From a bacterium EF100-94H03 bin56 (GTDB lineage Bacteria > Pseudomonadota > Alphaproteobacteria > SP197), in contig MPMV01000011.1 of NCBI GenBank assembly GCA_002238685.1, forward strand, positions 1 to 64,000: a stretch of 64,000 nucleotides of DNA. Direction: 5' to 3'. A model generated the notes under the pieces. That model was not told where the DNA came from and searched no databases. It saw only the letters and a list, made by a program, of their open reading frames with translations. This document shows positions 26,035-35,048 of this stretch, in pieces (the first letter of the stretch is position 1; the number at the start of each line of letters is the position of its first letter). A program made the translations under genes and the position numbers.

Positions 26035-27363
26035 TCAGGCCATCCTTCTTCGAAGCACCGCACGGATCCTGTCGGTGACGTCGGTCCCTGCTGACGCCAG
26101 CCCCCCGGACGTGTCGAACCTGCGGGCCTCCATGATGCACAGCGTGCCGAGTTCCCTCATGGCCCGGTGGGTTTCCTGCTTGCGCCGGCGGTAGTCCTCG
26201 TCTTCAAACCCCATGACCTCGATCATGAAGTCGACGCTGTCCCTGCCTTCCCAGGCTTGAGGGTGCGCCCGGATGATGAAGTCGGGAAGGCATGGCCCGT
26301 ACTGCGTGTTGGTCTCGAACAGCGGCTTTCCGAGAGTGAACGCCACGGCGTCGAACTCGCGCCGCATGATCCGGAGGGTTTTCCTCAGCGTGCGGAACGC
26401 CTGGCGCTCCGCGTTGGATTCCACCGGAACCGGACAGTTCATGGCGACGATGGGCTGGGCATGGCCGGAGAGGCAGGCCCAGGCATCCGCACCGTCCTCC
26501 ATACCCACCACGCCCATGAAGAGGTAGGGCGGGCTCACCGGGTATCTGCCGATCACGGGCTGCGAGACCCGGGCGGCGACGTCGAGACGCGTGCCCCTGC
26601 GCCCGCCGGTGACGCCATGGTCGTCCACGCCCCACACGGCTCCGCAGAAAAATCCCTGCGGCCTGTGGCCTTCCGGCCAGGCCTTCGCCACGGCGCGCAT
26701 CCTGTCGTCGATCCGGTCCATCTGCCACATGCGCCGCCAGGGGAAGATGAGATCGCCCAGCGGACGGCCGGGTGCAATCTCGAACATCCCCGCGGCCTGC
26801 CTGATCCTGTTCGACCATTCCTTTGCATTCCGGACTTCGGCATCGGGAAGCCGGTTGAGCCCGGCAAACAGCACCAGCTGGAACAGCTTTTGCCGCAGTT
26901 TCGAGTGCCGGTTTCCATGGCGGGCTCCGCCGGGATCCGGCGATGCGTCCGGGTCCGCGAGCCTCGGGTCTTCCGGCTCGTTCAGAAGCACCGCGAAGAA
27001 CCTGTCGTCAGGCGGTTCCACCGGCGCCCGGGCTTCCGGGTCCCTGGCTTTGTGCAGGAAGGAGACGCGGGCACGCGAGTAGACGCAGCCTCCGGCGTGC
27101 GCCACGTGCGGGGCGGACAACCTGCGCCAGTAGTAGAGGGCCAGGCGGCGGCAGGGCACATTGACCGGAGGCCTGCCACCCTCGCCCCGGCAGTCGCACG
27201 CCAGCCACAGGCGTTCCGCGTGTGCCCGCACCAGGACCTCGAGAACGGACGCCTGGAGATCCTCGCTCCGATCGCCGTCGGCCACACTGCGAAGGGCCTG
27301 CTCCTGTTCGTGGTCAAGCGCGAATGCATGAGAGAGATCGTGGTGGACAAGGTGAAGCGCCAT
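26035..27363 (-). CDS. DUF1173-like Zn-binding/PD-(D/E)XK-like conjugation-associated protein
   Basis: 442 residues from ATG 27363. The open frame extends further upstream, but the composition there looks non-coding. Residues ~52-95 contain a possible zinc site (CDCRG, then APHVAHAGGC). The C-terminus (~370-420) shows a nuclease-like core: LPDFIIR, VDFMIEVMGFEDEDY, then RRRKQETHRAM, i.e. an Asp, E-x-M and a basic helix. The combination resembles DUF1173 proteins located beside TraA/MobF relaxases on rhizobial-type plasmids. Biochemical function is unknown. It is divergent from the relaxase gene, sharing a 767-base intergenic region. Confidence 0.55.
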   Translation of the reverse strand: MALHLVHHDLSHAFALDHEQEQALRSVADGDRSEDLQASVLEVLVRAHAERLWLACDCRGEGGRPPVNVPCRRLALYYWRRLSAPHVAHAGGCVYSRARVSFLHKARDPEARAPVEPPDDRFFAVLLNEPEDPRLADPDASPDPGGARHGNRHSKLRQKLFQLVLFAGLNRLPDAEVRNAKEWSNRIRQAAGMFEIAPGRPLGDLIFPWRRMWQMDRIDDRMRAVAKAWPEGHRPQGFFCGAVWGVDDHGVTGGRRGTRLDVAARVSQPVIGRYPVSPPYLFMGVVGMEDGADAWACLSGHAQPIVAMNCPVPVESNAERQAFRTLRKTLRIMRREFDAVAFTLGKPLFETNTQYGPCLPDFIIRAHPQAWEGRDSVDFMIEVMGFEDEDYRRRKQETHRAMRELGTLCIMEARRFDTSGGLASAGTDVTDRIRAVLRRRMA

Positions 27364-28130
27364 CGTCGTCGCCTGCTGGTTCTGGGCCCTTCGACAAGGT
27401 GCTGTCCACACCCGCGCGGTGCGACCGCCGCCGCGACCGGGTCTTTCTGAACCGAGGATAGCAGTTCCCGTTGGGACCTGTGTGCAATGCCCGCTATCCT
27501 TGGCCAAGGGGGACATGGACGCCATCCCCTTCTTCGTGACTGTGCCATCCACGAAGACATGACGGACCGGCGGCATGTCCCCCGTGTTCGCCCGGAACAT
27601 TGCGATGCCTGGTGCGGTTCGGCGAGATGTCCGGCAATGTCTCGCCTTGACCCTGCCGGCCTTCCGCCCGTTCCTGGCTTGCGCCCTCAGCATTGGCGCT
27701 GGACATTCTCGCCGGCCCCGACCAGAATTGCGGCGCTTCTGACGTCGCACTTTTAAACTGGCCCCGCAGCCCCCGGTTCGCGGGGCGCCTCTTGTGGGGG
27801 CGGCGCACCTCCCCTTCCTGAATTGAGACTCCGGGCGTAGAGTTCTACGGAACGCGGGGCTCCTCCGAAGCCTCCGGCCCCGCCAGGGAGGCCGCGGGTT
27901 CGCTCTCCTTCTCGCGGCCTTCCACTTGGCCGCACGTCAAGGAGAGACACTGCCGGAGGTCCGGGCCGGTTTTCCCTCAGGCGCCCGCAGACGGTATCGT
28001 GACCGCCGTCTCAGCAACAACATCCAGGAAACATGCGCCACGCCCCGGAGACACCTGGCTCACCGTGCACGGGATCCGATCAATCTCCGGACATCGCGTG
28101 GCCCGGGGCGTCGCTCCACGATGACGAACC
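27364..28130. promoter_or_regulatory. Divergent intergenic region, candidate oriT/promoter region of mobilization genes
   Basis: About 770 bases between two divergent mobilization genes. It contains a short palindrome CGTAGAGTTCTACG at 27836-27849 and a GCCTCC/GGAGGC inverted repeat near 27869-27891. MobF relaxases normally nick an oriT placed near their own gene, and this is the only sizeable gap beside it, so an oriT here is a reasonable inference. No nic-site consensus was recognised. Confidence 0.35.
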
Positions 28131-31100
28131 ATGGTCGCGTCGGTTCGCAACCTGACATCGGCGTCGGCCACGGCCGACTACCTGCGCCGCGATGGCGGCT
28201 ACTACACGGCCGCCGGGCCTGAGAGCGACGCGGGGCGGGCGAAGAACGCGGAACACCGCAACGGCAGCTTCTGGCACGGCAAGGGCGCGCTGGCCCTGGG
28301 GCTGCGGCCCGACCTCCATGTCGCCGCCGGCAAGTTCGAGTCGCTGCTGGCGGGCCACGTGATCGGCACCGGCATCCGCCTCGGCCGCAAGCGCGACGGC
28401 GCCCATGAGCACCGCCCGGGGCTCGACATCACCTTCTCGGCGCCGAAATCGGTGTCCCTGGCGGCCCTGCTGCCGACGAGACGTTATCCCCATGGCGACC
28501 GCGGCGTGGTGCATGCCCATGACGAGGCGGTGAAGGCAACGCTGGACTGGATCGAGGGGAACCTCCTGGAGACCCGCGGCTGGGACCCCGCCACGCGAAA
28601 GCGTCCGCGGATCAAGGCGCCCCACATGGTCGCGGCGACCTTCCGCCATGTCGCGAGCCGCAATCTCGATCCCCAGCTCCACACCCATGCGGTGATCGCC
28701 AACATGACGCGCGACCCGCAGGGGCGCTGGCGCAGTATCGAGGCCACCCTGCTCCACCGCCATGCCCGGCAGATCGGCGCCTACTACCGCAACGAGCTGT
28801 CGCGCCGGCTGATGGAACGGGGCTACGACGTCCGTCCCGCCATGGCGGGACGGATGCCGAGCTTCGAGATCGCGGGCTACGGCCGGAAGCTGAGGAGCGC
28901 GTTCTCGACGCGCCGCAGGGAGATCCTGACCTACCTGACCGAGAGGGGCTGGGACCACAGCCAGGCCGCGGCGCAGATGGCGACGCTGGCGACGCGGCGG
29001 CGCAAGGACGAACCGCTGCGGGCGATGCTGGAGACGGTCTGGGCGGAGCGGGCTCAGGCGCTTGGCCTCGGCGCCGACCTCGCGGCAGCCCGTCCCCGCC
29101 GGCCGGTGCGGAAGCCTGAGGACCTGTCGGCCCTGGAGATCGTGGCCCGCACGGCGGAACGCCTCGAGGAGCGCCAATCGGTGTTTGCGGCGCACGAGCT
29201 CGAAACGCTGGCACTGGCGCATTCGCCGGGGCGCCATACGCTTGACGCGATCAGGCAGGCGGTCGGGCAACTGGTGAAGGACGGCCACTTGGTCGACGCC
29301 ACGTTGCGGCGCGCCGACCGCGCCTTCGTCACCGACCGGACCCTGAAGGCGGAACGCTCGGTGATCGCCATGATGAAGGCCGGCCTCGGCGAGACCGGGA
29401 CGCTGGCCCGCGACGACGATGTCGCGGCGCGTCTGGCGGCGTCGGGCCTCACCGAGGGACAGTGCGACGCGGTGCGGACCATTCTCCTCTCAGCAGACCG
29501 GATCATCGGCGTGCAGGGACGAGCCGGGACCGGCAAGACCACCATGCTGCGCCAGGTCCGCGAGCTCGCCGGAGAGCGGCGGATCATCGGCCTTGCTCCG
29601 TCTGCCGCCGCATCGCGCGTGCTGGAGCGCGAAGCGGGGATCCATGCGCGCACGCTTCAATGGTTCCTCACGCGCTGCCGGGCGGCCGATCGCGAAGACC
29701 CCGGTCCGGGCCTGGAGAAGCTGCGCGCGCTCTTTGCCGGGTCGGTCGTGGTGCTGGACGAGGCATCGATGGTGTCGACGGCGCAGATGCGCTCCCTGCT
29801 GCGCATTGCAGGCCATCTCGACGTCGCCCGCGTTGTGCTGGTGGGCGACACCGGCCAGCTCCGCCCGGTCGATGCCGGCCAGCCGTTCCGGCAACTGCAG
29901 CAGGCCGGGATGACGACGGCGCGGATGAGCGACATCCGCCGCCAGCGCAACCCGGATGTCAAGGCGGCAGTCCTGTCGGTCCTGGAGGGAGAACCCGGTG
30001 AGGCGGTCCGGTTGCTGGGCGCCGGCCTGGTCGAGGTCGATCACGAGGATCTTGCGGAAAAGGCGGCGCGCGCCTGGCTGGAACTGGACCCGGACGCCCG
30101 TGCCCGCACGCTGCTCATGGCGCCGACCCACGCCCTGCGCGCGGACATCAATCGGACGGTCCGCGAAGGCCTTGCGGCCGAAGGCGCGCTGCGCGGGCGG
30201 GTTCTGCAAATCGAACGCCTGGTCGGCCTTGGCATGACGCGCGCCGAGAAGGCGGACGTGCGCAATTACGGGGAAGGCGACGTGGTGGTGTTCCACCAGG
30301 ACCTCGTGAACTACCGGGTGAAGGCCGACGACGCCTGCACGGTGACCGGTATCGAGGGCGACCGCGTTCTGCTCTCCCATCCCGACGGCACGGCCCGCCG
30401 GATCAGACCGGAGGGGAACATCCGCTACCGGCTGGAGGTCTACGAGACCCGCGAAATCGAACTCCAGGCCGGCGACCGGATCCGCTGGACGCGCAACGAC
30501 AAGGCGCGCGCCCTGGTGAACGGTGAACAGGCCGAGATCGTGGCGATCACCGGCTCCCGGGTGCGGGTGCGGACCGCCGATGGCGGCACGCTTTCGCTCA
30601 AGCATGAGGATCCACAGCTGCGCCACATCGACCATGCCTGGAGTTCGACGGTTCACGGAGCGCAGGGCAGCACGGCCGACGGCGTCATCGCGGTTCTGGA
30701 TTCCGGTCACGGTCTGCTGACCGACCAGGCAACCTTCTATGTCGAGATCAGCCGGGCCCGTGACAGCGTCATGGTGCTGACCGACAACGGCGAACAGCTG
30801 ATCGAAACGCTGGAAGCCAACACCGGGGAGAGGGCAACGGCGCTGGAGGCGATCGGCGTTACGGCGGGCGAGTTGCGGGCATCTCTCCCGGAGAAGACGA
30901 TGCCATGGCGCCCGCGCGAGGAGACGGTGGTGTCGGTGACACGCCGCGAAGACGCCGCCGGAGCGCTCGTGGCCGACGGTCATTCGCCGACGGACGAGAC
31001 GGGCGGCCGGGATGACAAGGCAAGCGGGCAGGCTCGCGACCATGTTCGCGGCATCGAAGCGTCCGCCGCCTGGGGCCGGATGGACGCCCGCATCGACGCG

Positions 31101-33527
31101 CTGCAGAGTGAAGCCGATCACCTCCTTCAGGTGCGCCGGGACCTGGTCGAACGGGCCGCCGGCGAGGCCTGCCCCGTGGTGGAGACGGCCGGCTACGCGG
31201 ACTGGATCACGGCCGTCGCGACGATCGAGGCCACCTGGAAGGACATGAGCGACGATCCCGACTTCCGGTCCATCCTTGCCGTCCGGCCGAAGAGCGCCGG
31301 GGCGATCGCGGCATGCCTCGGGACATTCCGGGCAGCCCAGGAAGGTGACGAAGCCTCAACCCGGTTCGAGACGCTGCGCCGGGAAGTCCACGAACGCGCC
31401 GCCGCCGGGAACACGATCCCGTTCCACGTCGACGGTCATGACGATCTCGTGGCGCAGGCACGGTTGCTGGCGGCGATGAAGAACGTGCCCGAGCAGGTGC
31501 GCTCTTCCGCGCGCGCGGTGATCGCCCACGAGGCGCAGGCCCGGGATCGCCAGGAGAGGGTTCTGGCGCTGGCCGCGGAGGCCGGCAGGCTGCTCGACGG
31601 CCACCGCCGGCTGGCGGCTCGGGATCCGGAGCGGCCGGCGGCGGAACTGGCCGGCTACCGGGCATGGCGGGAACGCTGGCTCAAGGCCCGGCGACAGTGG
31701 CGGGCGATGTTGAAGAGGCCGGACCTGTGGCAGCCCCATCTCGACCGGGACGCGGGCGATGCGGCCGAGCGCCTCGAGCGCTGCGAGCGGCTTGCCGAAA
31801 CCGATACAGCCTGGGCGCAGTTCGCCGCGGCCCACCGGCGGGTTCGCGCGCGGGCTCAAGGCGAGGAACGAATTCCCTTCGGCATGGTGGGCTGGCACGG
31901 CCTTGTGACACAGGCAAACGCGCTTCTGTTGCGCGACGGCCTTCCCGATGCCGCCGCGGTTGAGGCACGCGGCGTTCTGGCGAGCGATGCGGAAGGCCGG
32001 GCATGCCGGGACGCCATCGGCCGGTTCCTCGATGACGCCCGCCGACACACACGGCGCTGGCGCATCCTTGACGCCGAAGCGCGGGAGCGTTCCCGCAAGG
32101 GCCGCGATACGGTCATCACCGATCTCGAGGGTTACCGTCCGCTCGCCGCATTCGCCCGCGAACTCGACGGGGCGGGCCGTGCGCTCTTGCGCGACGAACG
32201 TTACGGTCCCCATCTCGACCATGACGCCGCAACCCGGAGACGCATCTCCAGGGCGCTCGACAAACTGGAAAGGCACGGGCCCTTCGACCGTTTCCTCGAG
32301 GTAACCAGGAACCTGAAGGCGCTGCGCCGGCGGGCGCGGCGCGATGGCGTCCTGCCATTCCATGCGGAAGGTTATGGCGCAATGTTCGACGACGTGCGGG
32401 AGCTGGCCGGCGACCGCGATCTTCCCGCCGCGGCGCGACGCCGGCTCAAGCCCGTCATCGCCGAGCACGCCAGGTGCACAGGCGAATGCGCCCGGATCGA
32501 GGCGCGGGTGAAGGAGATGGCCGTCCTTGACCGCGAGCATCGCGCGCTTGAGGAGAAGGCCAGGCGGGACAACGTGCCGGTCACCCTGCTGGACGAGTGG
32601 CCGCGATGGCAGGGGAAGGCCGCGGCGTGGCGTGACAAGGCTGAGGACCTGCTGGACCTGAGTCGTTTCGCGCGGCACCTCTCTTGTCAGCCCGTCCTGC
32701 GGGAGCGAATCGAGACCGGGCTCGCGGACGTGACAGAGAGGCTCGCCGCCCCCGACCGTGACCGGATCCGCATCGCGGCCATGGTGCGCGAGGAATGCGC
32801 CTGGCTCCGCGCCCGTCCGCCCGGTGGCGCGTTCGCCATCGCCTGGCGCGGGAACGAGCAGCTGGTCGCCGGCGACCGGCTCCGGCGCCGGCTGGCCCAG
32901 GGCGGGTCCGTGCAGGAACTGGTGGTGGTGTGGCCGGGCGTGAGCGGCGGACGCGACCGGAAGGATGCGCTCCTCGTCGAGCGCGGCGGCGCCCGGCGGA
33001 ATGCCGACGGCTCATGGAAGGGAGTCGAACGCGTGGCATGCGGCGATCTGGCACGCGATCAGGTGCATCGCGCCACCTGGAGCGACGAGAGGCTGCGCGA
33101 TGCGGTGGCGGCGCGCGAGCGGGCCTCGCCCGATCATGTGCATCGCATCGCCTGCAACCGGAGTGTCGTCGCCGGCGACCGGCTCCGCTGGACCACGATG
33201 CCCGCTCCTCCCGCCGGACATCCCGGCCACGACGGCATCGATCCCGGTGTTGCCATGGAACCGCACCACTGTGAAGGCGTCCTTCTCCGCATTGTCGCGG
33301 GCAAGACCCAAGCCGAGGACCTCTGCACCCTGCAGGTGCTGCGCGTCAACGGACGGGCGAATGTCCACGAGGTGGAGATGGAGCGCCGCGAACTCTCCGG
33401 GCGCGGCTGCTACCGGGCGTCCTGGGATGACGAGGACGAGCGCACCGTCAGGAAGCATGAACAGACTGAAGAACTGAAAGAGAGGCGGCGCATCCTGCAC
33501 CGCAGGGGACCTCACTTGTCCATGTGA
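28131..33527 (+). CDS. MobF-family relaxase/helicase with long C-terminal repeats
   Basis: 1798 residues. The N-terminal TrwC-type relaxase has candidate catalytic tyrosines Y17 and Y25/Y26 and a three-His metal site H173, H184 and H186 in QLHTHAVIAN. The RecD-like helicase follows: Walker A GRAGTGKTTML at ~464-474, VVVLDEASMVS at ~540, and STVHGAQGSTADGV at ~840. Residues ~970-1560 hold three degenerate ~155-residue repeats recognisable by IPFHVDGHDDL, IPFGMVGWHGL and LPFHAEGYGAM. The C-terminus carries two copies of a VAGDRLR-containing module. It would nick and unwind DNA for conjugative transfer. Its stop overlaps the convergent accessory gene by 16 bases. No coupling ATPase or T4SS gene lies in the window, so the element seems mobilizable only. 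Confidence 0.9.
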   Translation: MVASVRNLTSASATADYLRRDGGYYTAAGPESDAGRAKNAEHRNGSFWHGKGALALGLRPDLHVAAGKFESLLAGHVIGTGIRLGRKRDGAHEHRPGLDITFSAPKSVSLAALLPTRRYPHGDRGVVHAHDEAVKATLDWIEGNLLETRGWDPATRKRPRIKAPHMVAATFRHVASRNLDPQLHTHAVIANMTRDPQGRWRSIEATLLHRHARQIGAYYRNELSRRLMERGYDVRPAMAGRMPSFEIAGYGRKLRSAFSTRRREILTYLTERGWDHSQAAAQMATLATRRRKDEPLRAMLETVWAERAQALGLGADLAAARPRRPVRKPEDLSALEIVARTAERLEERQSVFAAHELETLALAHSPGRHTLDAIRQAVGQLVKDGHLVDATLRRADRAFVTDRTLKAERSVIAMMKAGLGETGTLARDDDVAARLAASGLTEGQCDAVRTILLSADRIIGVQGRAGTGKTTMLRQVRELAGERRIIGLAPSAAASRVLEREAGIHARTLQWFLTRCRAADREDPGPGLEKLRALFAGSVVVLDEASMVSTAQMRSLLRIAGHLDVARVVLVGDTGQLRPVDAGQPFRQLQQAGMTTARMSDIRRQRNPDVKAAVLSVLEGEPGEAVRLLGAGLVEVDHEDLAEKAARAWLELDPDARARTLLMAPTHALRADINRTVREGLAAEGALRGRVLQIERLVGLGMTRAEKADVRNYGEGDVVVFHQDLVNYRVKADDACTVTGIEGDRVLLSHPDGTARRIRPEGNIRYRLEVYETREIELQAGDRIRWTRNDKARALVNGEQAEIVAITGSRVRVRTADGGTLSLKHEDPQLRHIDHAWSSTVHGAQGSTADGVIAVLDSGHGLLTDQATFYVEISRARDSVMVLTDNGEQLIETLEANTGERATALEAIGVTAGELRASLPEKTMPWRPREETVVSVTRREDAAGALVADGHSPTDETGGRDDKASGQARDHVRGIEASAAWGRMDARIDALQSEADHLLQVRRDLVERAAGEACPVVETAGYADWITAVATIEATWKDMSDDPDFRSILAVRPKSAGAIAACLGTFRAAQEGDEASTRFETLRREVHERAAAGNTIPFHVDGHDDLVAQARLLAAMKNVPEQVRSSARAVIAHEAQARDRQERVLALAAEAGRLLDGHRRLAARDPERPAAELAGYRAWRERWLKARRQWRAMLKRPDLWQPHLDRDAGDAAERLERCERLAETDTAWAQFAAAHRRVRARAQGEERIPFGMVGWHGLVTQANALLLRDGLPDAAAVEARGVLASDAEGRACRDAIGRFLDDARRHTRRWRILDAEARERSRKGRDTVITDLEGYRPLAAFARELDGAGRALLRDERYGPHLDHDAATRRRISRALDKLERHGPFDRFLEVTRNLKALRRRARRDGVLPFHAEGYGAMFDDVRELAGDRDLPAAARRRLKPVIAEHARCTGECARIEARVKEMAVLDREHRALEEKARRDNVPVTLLDEWPRWQGKAAAWRDKAEDLLDLSRFARHLSCQPVLRERIETGLADVTERLAAPDRDRIRIAAMVREECAWLRARPPGGAFAIAWRGNEQLVAGDRLRRRLAQGGSVQELVVVWPGVSGGRDRKDALLVERGGARRNADGSWKGVERVACGDLARDQVHRATWSDERLRDAVAARERASPDHVHRIACNRSVVAGDRLRWTTMPAPPAGHPGHDGIDPGVAMEPHHCEGVLLRIVAGKTQAEDLCTLQVLRVNGRANVHEVEMERRELSGRGCYRASWDDEDERTVRKHEQTEELKERRRILHRRGPHLSM

Positions 33528-33961
33528 CCCTGTTCGGCGTCGGCCCGACGCTGGCGCGGCCTCTGCGCCCAGCGCTCGATCCACCTGGCGTGTTTCTTGT
33601 CGAACACCTCCTGAAGTTTGGTGCGCGCCTCTTCAGACCGGCCTTGCCGTGTCATCGCCCGCACGCGTTCCCGCAGGACATGCCGGACATCGTCCTCGAT
33701 TCGGGACAGCGACTCCGGACGGCCCGAAAACGGCTGGGCCAGGCGCTCGACCGCCATGACCACGGTGCGTTGCTGATGTTCATCAAGGACCAGTGGAAAC
33801 GTCCTGCCCGCCAGCGGGCTCACGCTGAGGGCGCATTGTATGAACCATGCCGACGGTTTCTTGCCGGCCCGTTCCCCGCCCTTGCAGATCATCTGCCAGT
33901 CCTCGTCCGTGCAGGAGATCGAATGCGACATGCCTTCCTTCCGCCGGCGCGGCTTGCTCAT
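33512..33961 (-). CDS. MobC-like mobilization accessory protein, paralogue 3
   Basis: 149 residues. The N-terminus HSISCTDEDWQMICKGGERA, KKPSAWFIQCAL looks like a ribbon-helix-helix or MobC-type DNA-binding unit. It is followed by LVLDEHQQRTVVMAVERLA and a basic coiled coil. It shares this layout with the two genes upstream. Such proteins typically bind oriT and assist the relaxase. Its ATG overlaps the stop of the preceding gene by four bases, and its 3' end overlaps the relaxase gene tail-to-tail. Confidence 0.6.
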   Translation of the reverse strand: MSKPRRRKEGMSHSISCTDEDWQMICKGGERAGKKPSAWFIQCALSVSPLAGRTFPLVLDEHQQRTVVMAVERLAQPFSGRPESLSRIEDDVRHVLRERVRAMTRQGRSEEARTKLQEVFDKKHARWIERWAQRPRQRRADAEQGHMDK

Positions 33962-34290
33962 CGCCCTTCCCCCGGTTCGGTCAGTCGCAGGAAGCGAATC
34001 ACGTCGCTCGTCAACACTCCGATCTTGTCCGACTTCGTCTCGTCCAGCATGATGTGCCCGGCGCGCACGATGGTCTCCATGTCCTCGTAGAGCCGGCGCT
34101 GCCGGTCCTGCGGTATCACCAGCGCATGGCCGGACGGTTCAGCCGGACTGGTGCGTCCTTCCTCGTCGGCCTTGAGACAGCACAGCACGCCGAAACGCGA
34201 GACCGGCATGCCCGCCCTTCGCGCACGCCTGCCGATCTTCTCCCATGTCCGGGGATCACAGTAGATGCAATGTTGCCGTGCGCGCTTCAT
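33958..34290 (-). CDS. MobC-like mobilization accessory protein, paralogue 2
   Basis: 110 residues from ATG 34290. HCIYCDPRTWEKIGRRARRA, MPVSRFGVLCCL aligns by eye with the same region of the neighbouring paralogues: short strand, Trp, then Ile, Ala-rich helix, Ser, turn, hydrophobic helix. A second part follows (LVIPQDRQRRLYEDMETIV). It is the middle gene of a three-gene operon, 13 bases after the first gene and overlapping the third by four. It is probably an oriT-binding accessory factor. The longer open frame upstream is not used because it would run through the previous gene. Confidence 0.55.
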   Translation of the reverse strand: MKRARQHCIYCDPRTWEKIGRRARRAGMPVSRFGVLCCLKADEEGRTSPAEPSGHALVIPQDRQRRLYEDMETIVRAGHIMLDETKSDKIGVLTSDVIRFLRLTEPGEGR

Positions 34291-34303
34291 GGCGTCATCC
34301 CGG

Positions 34304-34633
34304 TCATTCCAGCTCCGCCGCGCCGTCGATCCAGCCATCGACTTCCGCGGCGATCTCCTGCCATGCCGTGCCCATGTCGGCTTCGTCGAGACGCAGCCTC
34401 TCGATGCTCTCCAGCGCCAGCACGGCACGCGCCACCCTCCACTGCACCCGGGCCGTCAGAGCCGTGCCGGTGTTGTCCGACGGCGGTGATGGTGGCGCCA
34501 GGAGAGTCCGTACGACATGGTCCGAGATCGACAGGCCGTACGCCGCGGCGCCCGCGCCGATGCGTTGCCATTCGCTGTCGGTTGCCATGACGCTACGCGC
34601 CCTGCGCTTCTCGCCCCGCGGTCTTCCAGCCAT
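34304..34633 (-). CDS. MobC-like mobilization accessory protein, paralogue 1
   Basis: 109 residues from ATG 34633, which has AGGAG before it (rc reads AGGAGATTCTC). The segment MATDSEWQRIGAGAAAYG, SISDHVVRTLL is the canonical start of plasmid MobC/RHH-like accessory proteins. It is followed by a helical region (ARVQWRVARAVLALESIERL). It is the first gene of the three-paralogue operon, transcribed towards the relaxase gene. Role inferred: relaxosome assembly or autoregulation. Confidence 0.6.
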   Translation of the reverse strand: MAGRPRGEKRRARSVMATDSEWQRIGAGAAAYGLSISDHVVRTLLAPPSPPSDNTGTALTARVQWRVARAVLALESIERLRLDEADMGTAWQEIAAEVDGWIDGAAELE

Positions 34634-35048
34634 GAGAATCTCCTGTATCGTGGGTGAATCGTGTGCGAAACAGTCCCGATGCGACCATGTAAGCGACCGA
34701 TAATCGGAACTCACAAGGGAATATACCCCAATGAAAACCCAATGTCACAGAGTTGTAGAAGAGTGAACGTCCACGAGCTCGTGGAAAGTCTGACCATGCC
34801 TTGTACAGCGTCGATGATCGGCCAAACGTGCATGTCATGCAGGCTCTCTCGTCTTTCGATGAGCCCGGCATATCCCCCGATGTCATAATCCGTCGTGAAA
34901 AACCTGATCCTACATGGTCTGAGTTCGAAACTCTTCGATGTTTGACAAGTCGCTAACAGACGGTAAGATAACGTCGAAACGAGAGAACCATCGATCAAGC
35001 TGCTAAGGAGTTTCTCGCCTGACTGATATCTATAATTCTGCTACACGG
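34634..35048. other. Stretch without a supportable gene; promoter of accessory operon
   Basis: About 415 bases, noticeably AT-richer than either side. A 95-codon minus-strand frame (34711-34998) lacks a ribosome site and has random composition. The region must hold the leftward promoter of the MobC-like operon and is the likely right boundary of the mobilizable segment, since chromosomal-type genes begin after it. Confidence 0.4.

Noticed and set aside
26167..27450. 427-codon plus-strand frame
   Set aside because: Antisense to the DUF1173-like gene. The minus strand has the recognisable motifs, and the plus-strand product has no family features.
29490..31121. 543-codon minus-strand frame
   Set aside because: Antisense to the helicase part of the relaxase; no recognisable domains.
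34711..34998. 95-codon minus-strand frame
   Set aside because: No ribosome site, no family, and AT-rich intergenic composition.
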